DNA of 64,000 nt from Cognatishimia sp. F0-27 (GTDB lineage: Bacteria > Pseudomonadota > Alphaproteobacteria > Rhodobacterales > Rhodobacteraceae): contig NZ_JAFMPQ010000009.1 in NCBI RefSeq assembly GCF_020667845.1, positions 1 through 64,000 on the forward strand, in the 5' to 3' direction. A program made the position numbers and the translations under genes. Each line of letters starts with the position of its first letter. Within the stretch, counting starts at the first letter, position 1. The notes beneath the pieces were generated by a model. It saw only the letters and a list, made by a program, of their open reading frames with translations, searched no databases and had not been told where the DNA came from. Positions 28,362 through 36,614 of the stretch are shown one piece after another.

Positions 28362-28732
28362 CCGCGGCGGCCGCACTCTATGCGGTGATCGCCATCGGCA
28401 ATCTGTGCTTTCAGGTGGCGCTTGTGGCAGGCGCGCCCTGGGGCCGGCTGACGCAGGGCGGGCAGGTCGCGGGCCGCCTGCCAAAAACCGGACGGGTCCT
28501 TGCGGCGGTGTCTTTTGTCGTGGTGGCGCTTCAGGCCGCGGCCATCCTGTCGGTTGCGGAACTCGTCGCGCTGGATTGGCCACGTTGGGCAGGGTGGGTC
28601 TCTGTCGGTGTGACCGCGCTCAGCACCGTTGCAAACGCGCTTACGCCATCGCGGGCGGAGCGTCGGCTCTGGTTTCCGCTTCTTCTGCTGCAGTTTTGTG
28701 CAGCGCTTGTGGTGATGGCTGCAAGCGGGTGA
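28349..28732 (+). CDS. Small integral membrane protein at end of leucine cluster
   Basis: This 127-residue hydrophobic protein has about four membrane spans (around 2-22, 48-68, 78-95, 108-125). Its start overlaps the hydratase gene by 13 bases. No family is recognised, and no typical terminator follows. It may be a genuine last gene of the operon. Confidence 0.6.
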   Translation: MGLLTAAAALYAVIAIGNLCFQVALVAGAPWGRLTQGGQVAGRLPKTGRVLAAVSFVVVALQAAAILSVAELVALDWPRWAGWVSVGVTALSTVANALTPSRAERRLWFPLLLLQFCAALVVMAASG

Positions 28733-28835
28733 GACAGCGGCCCCGCGACGCATCGGCGCGGTCTTGCTCCCTTGTGGGTGGGTGTTTATGCAAAAGTCTC
28801 TGAAACAAAACAATAAATTTCCCGCCTTGTGACGC

Positions 28836-28849
28836 TGTGAGCGCTCACA
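28836..28849. promoter_or_regulatory. 14-bp perfect palindrome upstream of nuoA
   Basis: TGTGAGCGCTCACA is fully symmetric and identical to the central 14 bases of the ideal lac operator; its centre is typical of LacI-family sites. It lies 28 bases upstream of the candidate -35 box, a position more suited to an activator or a looping repressor. Confidence 0.6.
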
Positions 28850-28877
28850 TTTGCGCAGAATTGCGGCGCGGCCTGTG

Positions 28878-28906
28878 TTGACCCTTCCCCCTAGCCCCGA
28901 TAGATC
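28878..28906 (+). promoter_or_regulatory. Candidate nuo operon promoter
   Basis: TTGACC (28878-28883), a 17-base spacer and TAGATC (28901-28906) lie 87 bases before the nuoA GTG. The -10 match is modest. The 261-base gap 28733-28993 is the only sizeable space before the operon. Confidence 0.45.
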
Positions 28907-28993
28907 AAGGCTCAGCCAACGCGCGCGTGATGCGCGCACTCATGCCATGCCCGGGCGCCTCCCGGATGCAGGGCCGATCTAGGGAGCGGAAAC

Positions 28994-29359
28994 GTGGACG
29001 ATCTTCTCCGGGAATATCTGCCCATACTTGTCTTTCTTGGCATTGCCATCGCATTGGGGCTCGTTCTGATCCTTGCGGCGGTGATTGTTGCCGTGCGCAA
29101 CCCGGACCCCGAAAAGGTCAGCGCCTATGAATGCGGGTTCAACGCCTTCGACGATGCGCGGATGAAATTCGACGTGCGCTTCTACCTCGTGGCGATCCTG
29201 TTCATCATCTTCGATCTGGAAATCGCGTTCCTGTTCCCTTGGGCGGTCTCGTTCCAGGACATCTCGATGACGGGGTTCTGGTCGATGATGGTGTTCCTGG
29301 GCGTGCTCACCATCGGCTTTGCCTATGAATGGAAAAAGGGAGCACTCGAATGGGAGTGA
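28994..29359 (+). CDS. nuoA: NADH-quinone oxidoreductase subunit A
   Basis: This 121-residue membrane subunit of complex I has three spans and the conserved loop [20 protein letters not shown] between spans 1 and 2. It starts at GTG (28994) after AGGGAGCGG. It is the first gene of the nuo operon, and its end overlaps nuoB by 10 bases. Confidence 0.95.
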   Translation: MDDLLREYLPILVFLGIAIALGLVLILAAVIVAVRNPDPEKVSAYECGFNAFDDARMKFDVRFYLVAILFIIFDLEIAFLFPWAVSFQDISMTGFWSMMVFLGVLTIGFAYEWKKGALEWE

Positions 29360-29895
29360 TGACCGATACCGGCTCGGGGATCACCGGGGTTGGTGGCGAT
29401 CGCGAAGTTGCCACGCAGACCCTGAACCGCGAATTGCAGGACAAGGGGTTCTTGCTGACCTCGACCGAGGATATCATCAACTGGGCCCGCACCGGCTCGC
29501 TGCACTGGATGACGTTTGGGCTTGCCTGCTGCGCGGTGGAGATGATGCACACCGCGATGCCGCGCTATGACATGGAGCGCTTCGGCACGGCGCCGCGCGC
29601 CAGCCCGCGCCAGTCCGACCTGATGATCGTCGCCGGCACGCTGACCAACAAGATGGCGCCGGCGCTGCGCAAGGTCTATGACCAGATGCCGGAGCCGCGT
29701 TACGTAATCTCGATGGGCTCCTGTGCCAATGGCGGCGGCTACTACCAATACAGCTATTCGGTAGTGCGGGGCTGTGACCGGATCGTGCCGGTGGACGTTT
29801 ATGTGCCGGGCTGCCCGCCGACGGCCGAAGCGTTGCTCTACGGGATCATGGCGCTGCAGAAAAAGATTCGCCGCACCGGCACGCTTGTGCGATGA
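29350..29895 (+). CDS. nuoB: NADH-quinone oxidoreductase subunit B
   Basis: This 181-residue peripheral subunit carries cluster N2, the last Fe-S centre before quinone. The ligands lie in [17 protein letters not shown] and PGCPPT. ATG 29350 is preferred over 29359 because AAAGGGAG sits 7 bases before it. The C-terminus overlaps an accessory gene by ATGA. Confidence 0.95.
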   Translation: MGVMTDTGSGITGVGGDREVATQTLNRELQDKGFLLTSTEDIINWARTGSLHWMTFGLACCAVEMMHTAMPRYDMERFGTAPRASPRQSDLMIVAGTLTNKMAPALRKVYDQMPEPRYVISMGSCANGGGYYQYSYSVVRGCDRIVPVDVYVPGCPPTAEALLYGIMALQKKIRRTGTLVR

Positions 29896-30215
29896 CAGGG
29901 GCCGTTGTGCGCAAATGGGAGGCCCGTGTGGGCAGAGACGACGTGGAGGCGTGGGTCGAAACCTACCGCGCACGCGTGCTCGACCAGGTGCGCGCCATCG
30001 ACGGCTTCCGGGCGGTAGAATTTCTCGTTGCGCGGGAGGGTGATCCTGCTGCGGTGACCGTGTTGACCACGTGGGACGACATGGGCTCGGTCCGGGCTTT
30101 TGCCGGGGACGACCCCGCACGGACGGTGCTGCCGGATTTCATGGTGCGGTTCTTTACAAGCCATGATGCGCGCGCAACCTTTTACGATCAGGTGCTTCTG
30201 GAGACGACACCATGA
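29892..30215 (+). CDS. Antibiotic biosynthesis monooxygenase (ABM)-like small protein
   Basis: This 107-residue protein shows the dimeric alpha/beta-barrel ABM pattern: [20 protein letters not shown], then [16 protein letters not shown] and [16 protein letters not shown]. It is coupled on both sides by ATGA to nuoB and nuoC. It is not a known complex I subunit. Members of this fold bind quinone-like or haem molecules, so a quinone-related role is conceivable. Confidence 0.7.
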   Translation: MTGAVVRKWEARVGRDDVEAWVETYRARVLDQVRAIDGFRAVEFLVAREGDPAAVTVLTTWDDMGSVRAFAGDDPARTVLPDFMVRFFTSHDARATFYDQVLLETTP

Positions 30216-30826
30216 CTGAAGCTCTCAAGGAACTCGGTACCCATATCGAGACCAAGCGCCCCGATTGCGTGCTTGGCTGGGATGTGAGCCATGGCGAGTT
30301 GAATATCGACGTGGCCCCGGCGAACATCCGCGGGTTCGTGGATTTCCTCAAGACCGATGCGACCTGCCGGTTCTCGTCGCTGGTGGATCTGACGGCGGTG
30401 GATTACCCCGCGCGCCCCAAGAAGCGGTTCGACGTGGTGTATCATTTCCTGTCGATGTATCAGAACCACCGCATCCGGCTGCGCGTGTCGATCCGCGAAG
30501 AAGACATGGTGCCGTCCATCGTCGATGTGCACCCGTCGGCCAACTGGTTCGAGCGCGAGGTGTTCGACATGTTCGGCATCCTGTTTTCGGGCCATCCGGA
30601 CCTGCGGCGCATCCTGACCGATTACGGCTTCCGCGGGCATCCGCTGCGCAAGGATTTTCCGACGACGGGCTATACCGAAGTGCGCTATGATGAAGAGCAG
30701 AAGCGCGTGGTTTACGAGCCGGTCAGCCTTGTGCAGGAATATCGCCAGTTCGACTTCATGAGCCCGTGGGAAGGGGCGCAATATGTGCTCCCGGGTGACG
30801 AGAAGACGGAGGAAAAGGCATCTTGA
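30212..30826 (+). CDS. nuoC: NADH-quinone oxidoreductase subunit C
   Basis: This 204-residue peripheral-arm subunit of complex I is separate from NuoD. It has the 30-kDa-subunit signature region [32 protein letters not shown] (positions about 109-140) and GHPLRKDFP. The acidic/lysine-rich tail ends in a stop overlapping the TTG of a microprotein gene. Confidence 0.95.
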   Translation: MTEALKELGTHIETKRPDCVLGWDVSHGELNIDVAPANIRGFVDFLKTDATCRFSSLVDLTAVDYPARPKKRFDVVYHFLSMYQNHRIRLRVSIREEDMVPSIVDVHPSANWFEREVFDMFGILFSGHPDLRRILTDYGFRGHPLRKDFPTTGYTEVRYDEEQKRVVYEPVSLVQEYRQFDFMSPWEGAQYVLPGDEKTEEKAS

Positions 30827-30939
30827 CCCCGTTCGAGCGCGCGTTCTGGATTGTCCTTTTGGGCCCGTTCCTTTTCCTGGTGCCGGGCCTGCGTCGACGG
30901 TTTTTCAAGCGCGCGCACAGCGCTGGGGGAGGGATCTGA
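30823..30939 (+). CDS. 38-aa single-span microprotein
   Basis: A TTG start overlaps the nuoC stop (TTGA), with GGAGGAAAAGG upstream. The product [20 protein letters not shown] continues into a basic tail, so it is one membrane span with the positive end probably cytoplasmic. The stop shares a base with the next ATG (TGATG). It is too short for routine gene callers. Coupling on both sides is the main support. Confidence 0.5.
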   Translation: MTPFERAFWIVLLGPFLFLVPGLRRRFFKRAHSAGGGI

Positions 30940-31112
30940 TGGAGTTTCTTGTCTGGCTTGTGGTTTCGGCCCTGACGGTCATCCCGTTGCTGAAGCTGCT
31001 GCCGCATTTTGGTGTCAACAAGAACTGGGCCTTTGCCGCCCTGATCCCGATTGCGCCTCTGGTGTTGCTTTGGGTCATGGCGATGAAATTGCAAGAGATG
31101 GAGCGCCGCTGA
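30939..31112 (+). CDS. 57-aa two-span membrane microprotein
   Basis: The product [20 protein letters not shown] continues through HFGVNKNWAF into a second hydrophobic span and ends KLQEMERR. The GGGGGAGGG sequence upstream is a ribosome binding site. It is coupled by TGATG at both ends. It resembles membrane-embedded accessory ORFs in Rhodobacterales nuo operons; function unknown. Confidence 0.65.
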   Translation: MEFLVWLVVSALTVIPLLKLLPHFGVNKNWAFAALIPIAPLVLLWVMAMKLQEMERR

Positions 31113-31240
31113 TGGAAAAGCTGATCGAGATGCTCAAGGAGCTGTTGGGCGCGGGCGGTGATGCGCAGCCCGAGCGGGATGCGATTGCGGTCGAGGCCGA
31201 CAAGCGGCGTGATCCGTTGCGCCCCGGCCAGAGACGGTAG
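31112..31240 (+). CDS. 42-aa amphipathic microprotein
   Basis: The product starts with a short amphipathic helix (MEKLIEMLKELLGAGG) followed by a charged, disordered tail ending RRDPLRPGQRR. It is coupled to the 57-aa ORF by TGATG. No homology is recognised. It is supported by coupling and by codon use like its neighbours. Confidence 0.5.
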   Translation: MEKLIEMLKELLGAGGDAQPERDAIAVEADKRRDPLRPGQRR

Positions 31241-31249
31241 GGCAGCGCG

Positions 31250-31642
31250 ATGACCACGGCCGACGCCCCTCTGAGCAGCCTGTATGATGCGGCGACCGCC
31301 TATTGCGATGCGGTCTGGGCCGCAGATGCGGCCGTGTTCGAGACCCTGTGTCACGAGCGCTTTGCGATGACGATGATCGAGAACGGTTCCCTGACCTTCT
31401 GGGACAAGGCGGCCTATCTCGAACGGGTGCGCGGGCGTGTGGGGCAGTCCGGCCCGGCGGTTTGCGAGATCCTCAGCGTTGACGCGGCGGGGGGCGAGAT
31501 CGGTCGGGTGCATCTGACCGTCGCCGTGCCGCCGGTGCGCTATGAGGATCACTTGGGTTTTGTCCGCGTCGATGGGACGTGGCAACTTTTGACGAAGGTG
31601 TTTCGCACTTGCGAGCGCCTCGATGACGGGGAACAGGCGTGA
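31250..31642 (+). CDS. NTF2/SnoaL-like small protein in the nuo operon
   Basis: This 130-residue cone-shaped-fold candidate has [29 protein letters not shown], then [15 protein letters not shown], and the closing strands [16 protein letters not shown], the pattern of lumazine-binding/SnoaL-like domains. Its stop shares a base with the nuoD ATG. It is not a recognised complex I subunit, and its ligand is unknown. Confidence 0.7.
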   Translation: MTTADAPLSSLYDAATAYCDAVWAADAAVFETLCHERFAMTMIENGSLTFWDKAAYLERVRGRVGQSGPAVCEILSVDAAGGEIGRVHLTVAVPPVRYEDHLGFVRVDGTWQLLTKVFRTCERLDDGEQA

Positions 31643-32874
31643 TGGACGGCGATCTACCGAACAAGCGTGGCTTCGAAGATGCCCTGACGGGCGAGCAGAA
31701 GATCCGCAATTTCAACATCAATTTCGGCCCACAGCACCCTGCGGCGCATGGCGTTTTGCGGCTTGTGCTTGAGCTTGACGGGGAGATCGTCGAGCGTTGC
31801 GATCCGCATATCGGGCTGCTGCATCGTGGCACCGAGAAGCTCATGGAGAGCCGGACCTATCTCCAGAACCTGCCGTATTTCGACCGGCTCGACTACGTGG
31901 CGCCGATGAACCAGGAACACGCCTGGTGTCTGGCGATCGAGAAGCTCACCGGGACCGAGGTGCCGCGGCGCGCGTCGCTGATCCGGGTGTTGTATTCCGA
32001 GATCGGGCGCATTCTGTCGCATCTTCTCAACGTCACCACGCAGGCCATGGATGTGGGCGCGCTCACGCCGCCGCTCTGGGGTTTCGAGGAGCGCGAAAAG
32101 CTCATGGTGTTCTACGAGCGGGCCTGCGGTGCGCGTCTGCATGCGGCCTATTTCCGGCCCGGTGGCGTGCATCAGGACCTGCCGCCAGACCTCATCGACG
32201 ACATCGAGCAATGGATCAAGGAATTCCCTGCCGTGCTCGACGATATCGACGGGCTGCTGACGGAGAACCGCATCTTCAAGCAGCGCAACGTGGACATCGG
32301 CGTTGTCAGCGAAGAGGAGATCCAGGATTGGGGGTTCTCGGGCGTGATGGTGCGCGGGTCGGGCTTTGCGTGGGATCTGCGCCGCGCGCAGCCCTATGAA
32401 TGCTATGACGAGTTCGACTTCCAGATCCCCGTCGGCAAGAACGGCGATTGCTTCGATCGCTACCTCGTGCGGATGCAGGAAATGCGCGAGAGCCTCAAGA
32501 TCATGCAGCAGGCCATCGAGAAGCTGCGCGCGCCTGAAGGGCAGGGCGATGTGCTGGCCCGAGGCAAACTGACCCCGCCGGCGCGCGGCGACATGAAGAC
32601 CTCGATGGAAAGCCTGATCCACCATTTCAAACTCTACACCGAAGGGTTCCACGTGCCCGCGGGCGAGGTTTATGCCGCGGTCGAGGCGCCGAAGGGTGAA
32701 TTCGGGGTCTATCTCGTGGCGGACGGGTCCAACAAACCCTACCGGGCCAAGCTGCGCGCGCCGGGCTACCTGCATTTGCAGGCGATGGACCATATCGCCT
32801 CGGGGCACCAGCTTGCCGATGTGGCGGCGATCATCGGAACGCTCGACGTGGTGTTTGGAGAAATCGATAGATGA
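31642..32874 (+). CDS. nuoD: NADH-quinone oxidoreductase subunit D
   Basis: This 410-residue 49-kDa-type subunit forms the quinone site with NuoB. Signature regions are [18 protein letters not shown] near the N-terminus, [26 protein letters not shown], and the C-terminal VFGEIDR. ATG 31642 is preferred to GTG 31639. The stop overlaps the next gene by ATGA. Confidence 0.96.
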   Translation: MDGDLPNKRGFEDALTGEQKIRNFNINFGPQHPAAHGVLRLVLELDGEIVERCDPHIGLLHRGTEKLMESRTYLQNLPYFDRLDYVAPMNQEHAWCLAIEKLTGTEVPRRASLIRVLYSEIGRILSHLLNVTTQAMDVGALTPPLWGFEEREKLMVFYERACGARLHAAYFRPGGVHQDLPPDLIDDIEQWIKEFPAVLDDIDGLLTENRIFKQRNVDIGVVSEEEIQDWGFSGVMVRGSGFAWDLRRAQPYECYDEFDFQIPVGKNGDCFDRYLVRMQEMRESLKIMQQAIEKLRAPEGQGDVLARGKLTPPARGDMKTSMESLIHHFKLYTEGFHVPAGEVYAAVEAPKGEFGVYLVADGSNKPYRAKLRAPGYLHLQAMDHIASGHQLADVAAIIGTLDVVFGEIDR

Positions 32875-33488
32875 TCCGGGCCTGTCTCGTCGGGGTGGCC
32901 GTTCTGGCCCATTGCGCGCATGCGGAGACGCTGCCGCGCTTTGACGAGACCTTGGGCTATACGGTGATCGGACCCTCGGGCGGTTTTGGCGGCTACGACC
33001 TTCTGGTGCGCAATGGCAGCGCCGATTTCCTGTGTGAAAGCCGTGTAGGGCGCGCCGAAACGCTGGAAGGCGGGCTTGAGCCAATCGGCGTGGCGCTGGT
33101 CAACTGCGTTCCGGTCGTGAGCGCCGAAACGCTGGACGCGGCGATGGCGGAGCGCAAGGCGTCGCTGGCGGCCGAGCGGCGCGCTGCGGGCATCAAGGTA
33201 GACCCGGCGCCGGAGGACGTGCTGGCGGCCACGCGCAAGACGGTGATCGAGACCCTGCGGGAGCGCGATTGCCAATACACCTGGGCTGCCGACGCTGACA
33301 ACGCGCCCTTTGTGCAGATGCGTGAAGCGCGACAGGCCGCCTATCTTGCGGAGGGCGGCTTCAACGTGCCGCAACGCCGCGTTCTGGACGATGCGTTCTC
33401 GCGGGTTTATGAGGCTTTGGAACGCGACGGGATCGTGACCTACGACCCCGATACCCAGGTTGAACAGCTTGTCGAAGGCTGCAATTGA
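32871..33488 (+). CDS. Exported protein of unknown function between nuoD and nuoE
   Basis: This 205-residue protein has a signal peptide ([18 protein letters not shown], cleavage near 18), then [26 protein letters not shown]. It has four cysteines after the signal, including CESRVGR and RDCQYTW. It is coupled to nuoD by ATGA. The second half is charged and helical. No family is recognised. The periplasmic location is inferred. Confidence 0.6.
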   Translation: MIRACLVGVAVLAHCAHAETLPRFDETLGYTVIGPSGGFGGYDLLVRNGSADFLCESRVGRAETLEGGLEPIGVALVNCVPVVSAETLDAAMAERKASLAAERRAAGIKVDPAPEDVLAATRKTVIETLRERDCQYTWAADADNAPFVQMREARQAAYLAEGGFNVPQRRVLDDAFSRVYEALERDGIVTYDPDTQVEQLVEGCN

Positions 33489-33543
33489 GGGCTGACCGGT
33501 CGGATGATCGGCGGCCGGGGCAACGGCTCCAAGGAGGGACGAG

Positions 33544-33858
33544 ATGACGAAACGGATTGCGCTGCTGGCCGCAGGGTTGATGACAGCGGCGGGCTGTGTC
33601 CTGCCGCCGGAAGACGTGACGCAGGAAGACCTGGCTTTGTTTGACGCGGCGCTGGCCTCGATCGGCTGCGACCTTGTGGGCGAAAGCGATTACCTGCCTG
33701 TCGAACTGCAGAGCGGTCTGCCGCGCGCCAAGGTGATCGAGGTCGCCCAATACCGCGTTGCGCGCGAAGAGGCCGTGATGCTGAGCAATGGCGGTGTGCG
33801 GCTTGTGACGGGAGCCTGCGCCCCCGATGCGGACGTTCAGGTGGCCGAGGCGACCTGA
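33544..33858 (+). CDS. Small lipoprotein-like protein between nuoD and nuoE
   Basis: This 104-residue protein has signal MTKRIALLAAGLMTAAGC and a lipobox-like AAGC (Cys18). Two further cysteines (SIGCDLV, TGACAPD) follow. AAGGAGGGACG precedes the ATG. No family is recognised. The 228-base gap to nuoE has a GCGGCG/CGCCGC hairpin near 33942-33958 and no gene. Confidence 0.6.
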   Translation: MTKRIALLAAGLMTAAGCVLPPEDVTQEDLALFDAALASIGCDLVGESDYLPVELQSGLPRAKVIEVAQYRVAREEAVMLSNGGVRLVTGACAPDADVQVAEAT

Positions 33859-34086
33859 ACCCGATCGCGAATCGCGTTCCGCGCGTGACCGACCCCGGCG
33901 CATGCCGGTTTGCCACAGGGCTGGCGAGCCGGTCGCGCAACCCTTGCGGCGCAAGACGCCGCGCGTATGACCCGAGATGCCGCAAGCGGGGACCGACCCG
34001 GCGCTGCGCATCTGACAAGAAGACACCCTGCCACCGGCGCTGTCCGCCGCAACGACAGTGCCGATCGTGAGAAAGAGAGCCGACCG

Positions 34087-35277
34087 ATGCTGCGCCGTTT
34101 GCACCCCGAGCAACCCGACAGTTTTGCGTTTACCGCCGACAACCAGACCTGGGCGGAAGCGCAGATCCGGAAATACCCCGAAGGCCGTCAGGCCAGCGCC
34201 ATCATCCCGCTTTTGTGGCGCGCGCAGGAACAGGAAGGCTGGCTGTCGCGCCCGGCGATCGAGCACGTGGCCGAAATGCTTGATATGGCCTATATGCGCG
34301 CGCTCGAAGTGGCCACGTTCTACTTCATGTTCCAGCTGCAACCCGTTGGCTCTGTTGCGCATATCCAGATCTGCGGAACCACGTCCTGCATGATTTGCGG
34401 GGCGGAGGATCTGGTGGCGGTCTGTCAGGACAAGATTGCAAAGGCGCCCCATGCGCTGTCGGCTGACGGCAAGTTCAGCTGGGAAGAGGTCGAGTGCCTC
34501 GGGGCATGCGCCAACGCGCCGATGGCACAGATCGGCAAGGATTACTACGAAGACCTGACCGCCGAAAAACTCGGGGCGCTGATTGATGCGCTGGCCAAGG
34601 GCGAGGTGCCGCAGGTTGGCCCGCAGAACGGCCGTTTTGCAGCGGAGCCGGCCTCGGGCCTGAGCAGCCTGACGGAATTCCGCAACGCGGGCATCACGCT
34701 GAACGCCTCCGCGCAGCTGGCCCATGACATCGGTGACACGGTCAAGCGGATCGACGGAAGCGAAGTGCCGTTCCGCGCCCCGTGGACCGACCCTGCCACG
34801 GGTGAGCCGGCGGAAGCGGCCAATTCCGGGCGGGCACCGTCTTCCGCGGCTCGCGACGACATGATGCCGCCCGCTGGGCCGGACGGGGCGCAGGGAGGCC
34901 GGACCAAAGGCGAAGAGCCGGCGCCACGCAATGTCGGGGCGGCCTCTGACGGACGTGCGGAAGCGCCCGGAGAGGCGCCTGAAGCCGAGCCGAAGGCGAA
35001 GCCTGCGACAGACGCGACAGACGCGGCCCCCGAGACGGGCCGGAAACCCGAGACGCTGGATGCTCCCAAGGGTGGCAAGGCGGATGATCTCAAGAAGATC
35101 AGTGGGGTCGGGCCGAAGATGGAAGCGCTGTTGCACAGCCTCGGATTCTATCATTTCGAGCAGATCGCGGCCTGGGGTCCGGAGGAGGTCGCATGGGTCG
35201 ATGACCACCTCGAAGGCTTCAAGGGCCGCGTTTCGCGCGATAATTGGGTGGAACAGGCGAAAAGTCTTATGTCCTGA
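34087..35277 (+). CDS. nuoE: NADH-quinone oxidoreductase subunit E with C-terminal HhH-like extension
   Basis: This 396-residue protein has an N-terminal 24-kDa-type domain (about 1-165) that binds a 2Fe-2S cluster through C96, C101, C137 and C141. A disordered Pro/Ala/Glu-rich linker (about 225-330) follows, then a 66-residue module (331-396) with helix-hairpin-helix signature [16 protein letters not shown]. Typical NuoE is about 160-240 residues, so this is a fusion. The same module ends the proteins at 35361 and 36615. Confidence 0.93.
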   Translation: MLRRLHPEQPDSFAFTADNQTWAEAQIRKYPEGRQASAIIPLLWRAQEQEGWLSRPAIEHVAEMLDMAYMRALEVATFYFMFQLQPVGSVAHIQICGTTSCMICGAEDLVAVCQDKIAKAPHALSADGKFSWEEVECLGACANAPMAQIGKDYYEDLTAEKLGALIDALAKGEVPQVGPQNGRFAAEPASGLSSLTEFRNAGITLNASAQLAHDIGDTVKRIDGSEVPFRAPWTDPATGEPAEAANSGRAPSSAARDDMMPPAGPDGAQGGRTKGEEPAPRNVGAASDGRAEAPGEAPEAEPKAKPATDATDAAPETGRKPETLDAPKGGKADDLKKISGVGPKMEALLHSLGFYHFEQIAAWGPEEVAWVDDHLEGFKGRVSRDNWVEQAKSLMS

Positions 35278-35360
35278 GACAAGACGGGTTGACCCATTCG
35301 TGTTAAGAGAAACACTGTCAAGCAAGAGTGACACTGCTCGACAGGAATAGGGAGAGACCG

Positions 35361-36197
35361 ATGAGTGACAAGAATGGCGGCATGAGCTGCGCATTGGGCA
35401 GCTGGGCCATGGCCGCGGGAGCAGGGCTCCTCGCGATTGTGTTGCTGCTCGTATTGGGGGGCTGGAGTTTCATCGGGGCGGTGTTCATCGGAGGCATCGC
35501 AACCGTGGTTCTGGGTCTTTTGTTCAGTTTCCTGTTCTGTCGGTCCTTGCCCGCGCCGGGCACGGTGGTGCCGGGGCAGGATACCGGGATGCGCGCCGTG
35601 CCGCCGGGCGAGTCAGAGGCGGGTCATCATGCCCCGACTGCGGCGGCTCCGGCTGCGGCGGCTCCGGTTGCGGCGGCTGAGCCAGACGCGGCTCCGGCCC
35701 CTGCGGCGGCTCCGGCTCCGGCGGCAGAAGCGGCTCCCGCCGCTCCGGCGGATGAGTCGCTCGTCAAACCCTCCAAGCCCTTGGCTGGACAGGCCGAGCT
35801 TGCCGAACGCAAGGGCAGCTGGAAATATGAGGCCGAAGGTGCAAGCGCTGCGCCGGCCCCCGCGGCCGATACTGGTGCCGCGGCCGATACCGACGCCGCA
35901 GCGGATGTCGGCCAGCGACCGGTGGCGCTGGATGCGCCGCGTGAAGGCGGCGCGGACGATCTCAAGCGGATCAAGGGAATCGGGCCCAAGCTCGAACAGC
36001 TGTGCCATTCGCTCGGATTCTATCATTTCGATCAGATTGCCGCCTGGACCGCGGATGAGGTGGCTTGGGTTGATGCCAATCTCGAAGGGTTCAAGGGCCG
36101 AGTGACCCGCGACAACTGGGTGGAGCAGGCGGCCACGCTGGCGTCGGGCGAAGAGACGGCGTTCTCCAAGAAGGTCGATCAGGGCAACATGTATTGA
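35361..36197 (+). CDS. Membrane protein with Ala/Pro linker and HhH-like C-terminus
   Basis: This 278-residue protein has two N-terminal membrane spans (about 14-36 and 38-60), a long Ala/Pro-rich linker (about 75-190) and a C-terminal module (197-262) nearly identical to that of NuoE (IKGIGPKLEQLCHSLG, then YHFDQIAAW and [12 protein letters not shown]). ATG 35361 follows AGGGAGAG. It looks like a membrane-tethered partner of NuoE. Proteins with this module are sometimes mislabelled as nucleases. Confidence 0.75.
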   Translation: MSDKNGGMSCALGSWAMAAGAGLLAIVLLLVLGGWSFIGAVFIGGIATVVLGLLFSFLFCRSLPAPGTVVPGQDTGMRAVPPGESEAGHHAPTAAAPAAAAPVAAAEPDAAPAPAAAPAPAAEAAPAAPADESLVKPSKPLAGQAELAERKGSWKYEAEGASAAPAPAADTGAAADTDAAADVGQRPVALDAPREGGADDLKRIKGIGPKLEQLCHSLGFYHFDQIAAWTADEVAWVDANLEGFKGRVTRDNWVEQAATLASGEETAFSKKVDQGNMY

Positions 36198-36245
36198 ACC
36201 AGGTGTGCGCTTGATCGGCGCGACCTTGGGAGGCCGCATTTGGAA

Positions 36246-36282
36246 GGGGCGTCGGGCACAAGACCGGCGCCCCCCGTTTTTT
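36246..36282 (+). terminator. Intrinsic terminator within the nuo operon
   Basis: Stem GGGGCGTCGG / CCGGCGCCCC (one T-G wobble) with an 8-base loop is followed by CCG and six T. It lies about 50 bases after the stop of the 35361 gene. It implies that transcription can end between nuoE and nuoF. Confidence 0.75.
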
Positions 36283-36289
36283 CAATTGG

Positions 36290-36404
36290 ATGGTGCCACC
36301 TTTGCCTTGCGGGTGATGCCACTTTTGCCTTGCGGGTGGTGCCACTTTTTCCATTCCGGTGGTGCCACTTTTTCCATTCCGGTGGCCTCACCTTTGCCAT
36401 GCGG
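36290..36404. repeat. 23-bp tandem repeat, five copies
   Basis: Five units with consensus GTGGTGCCACTTTTTCCATTC plus CG are at 36290, 36313, 36336, 36359 and 36382. Units 3 and 4 are identical; the others differ at 4-9 positions; a sixth degenerate unit starts at 36405. They begin just after a terminator and lie upstream of the next gene, so they may be binding sites or a leader-RNA structure. Confidence 0.85.
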
Positions 36405-36562
36405 GTGGCGCCGGGTGGCGCGGCATTGGGCAGGCCGGTGGCGGTTTGTCGCGCGCCCGGCAAAACGGCGCGGATGCGACGTTGACGAGCCTTGCGGATC
36501 GCGGGGGATCATGTCAGGCCAAAACCTGTGGGACTTGCGGGGAGGGCAGGGCCTGCCGCGCC

Positions 36563-36578
36563 GTCCGGTCGACCGGAC
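36563..36578. promoter_or_regulatory. 16-bp perfect palindrome before the phasin-like gene
   Basis: GTCCGGTCGACCGGAC is fully symmetric and ends 36 bases before the GTG at 36615. There is no T-run, so it is more like an operator or mRNA hairpin than a terminator. The gene-free stretch 36198-36614 contains this, the terminator and the 23-bp repeats. Confidence 0.5.
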
Positions 36579-36614
36579 ATGGACGCGATCAAAGCACTAG
36601 CAGGAGCGAGCGAC

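Noticed and set aside
36290-36404. A CRISPR array
   Set aside because: The 23-bp units are directly adjacent with no unique spacers, and no cas gene is in the window.
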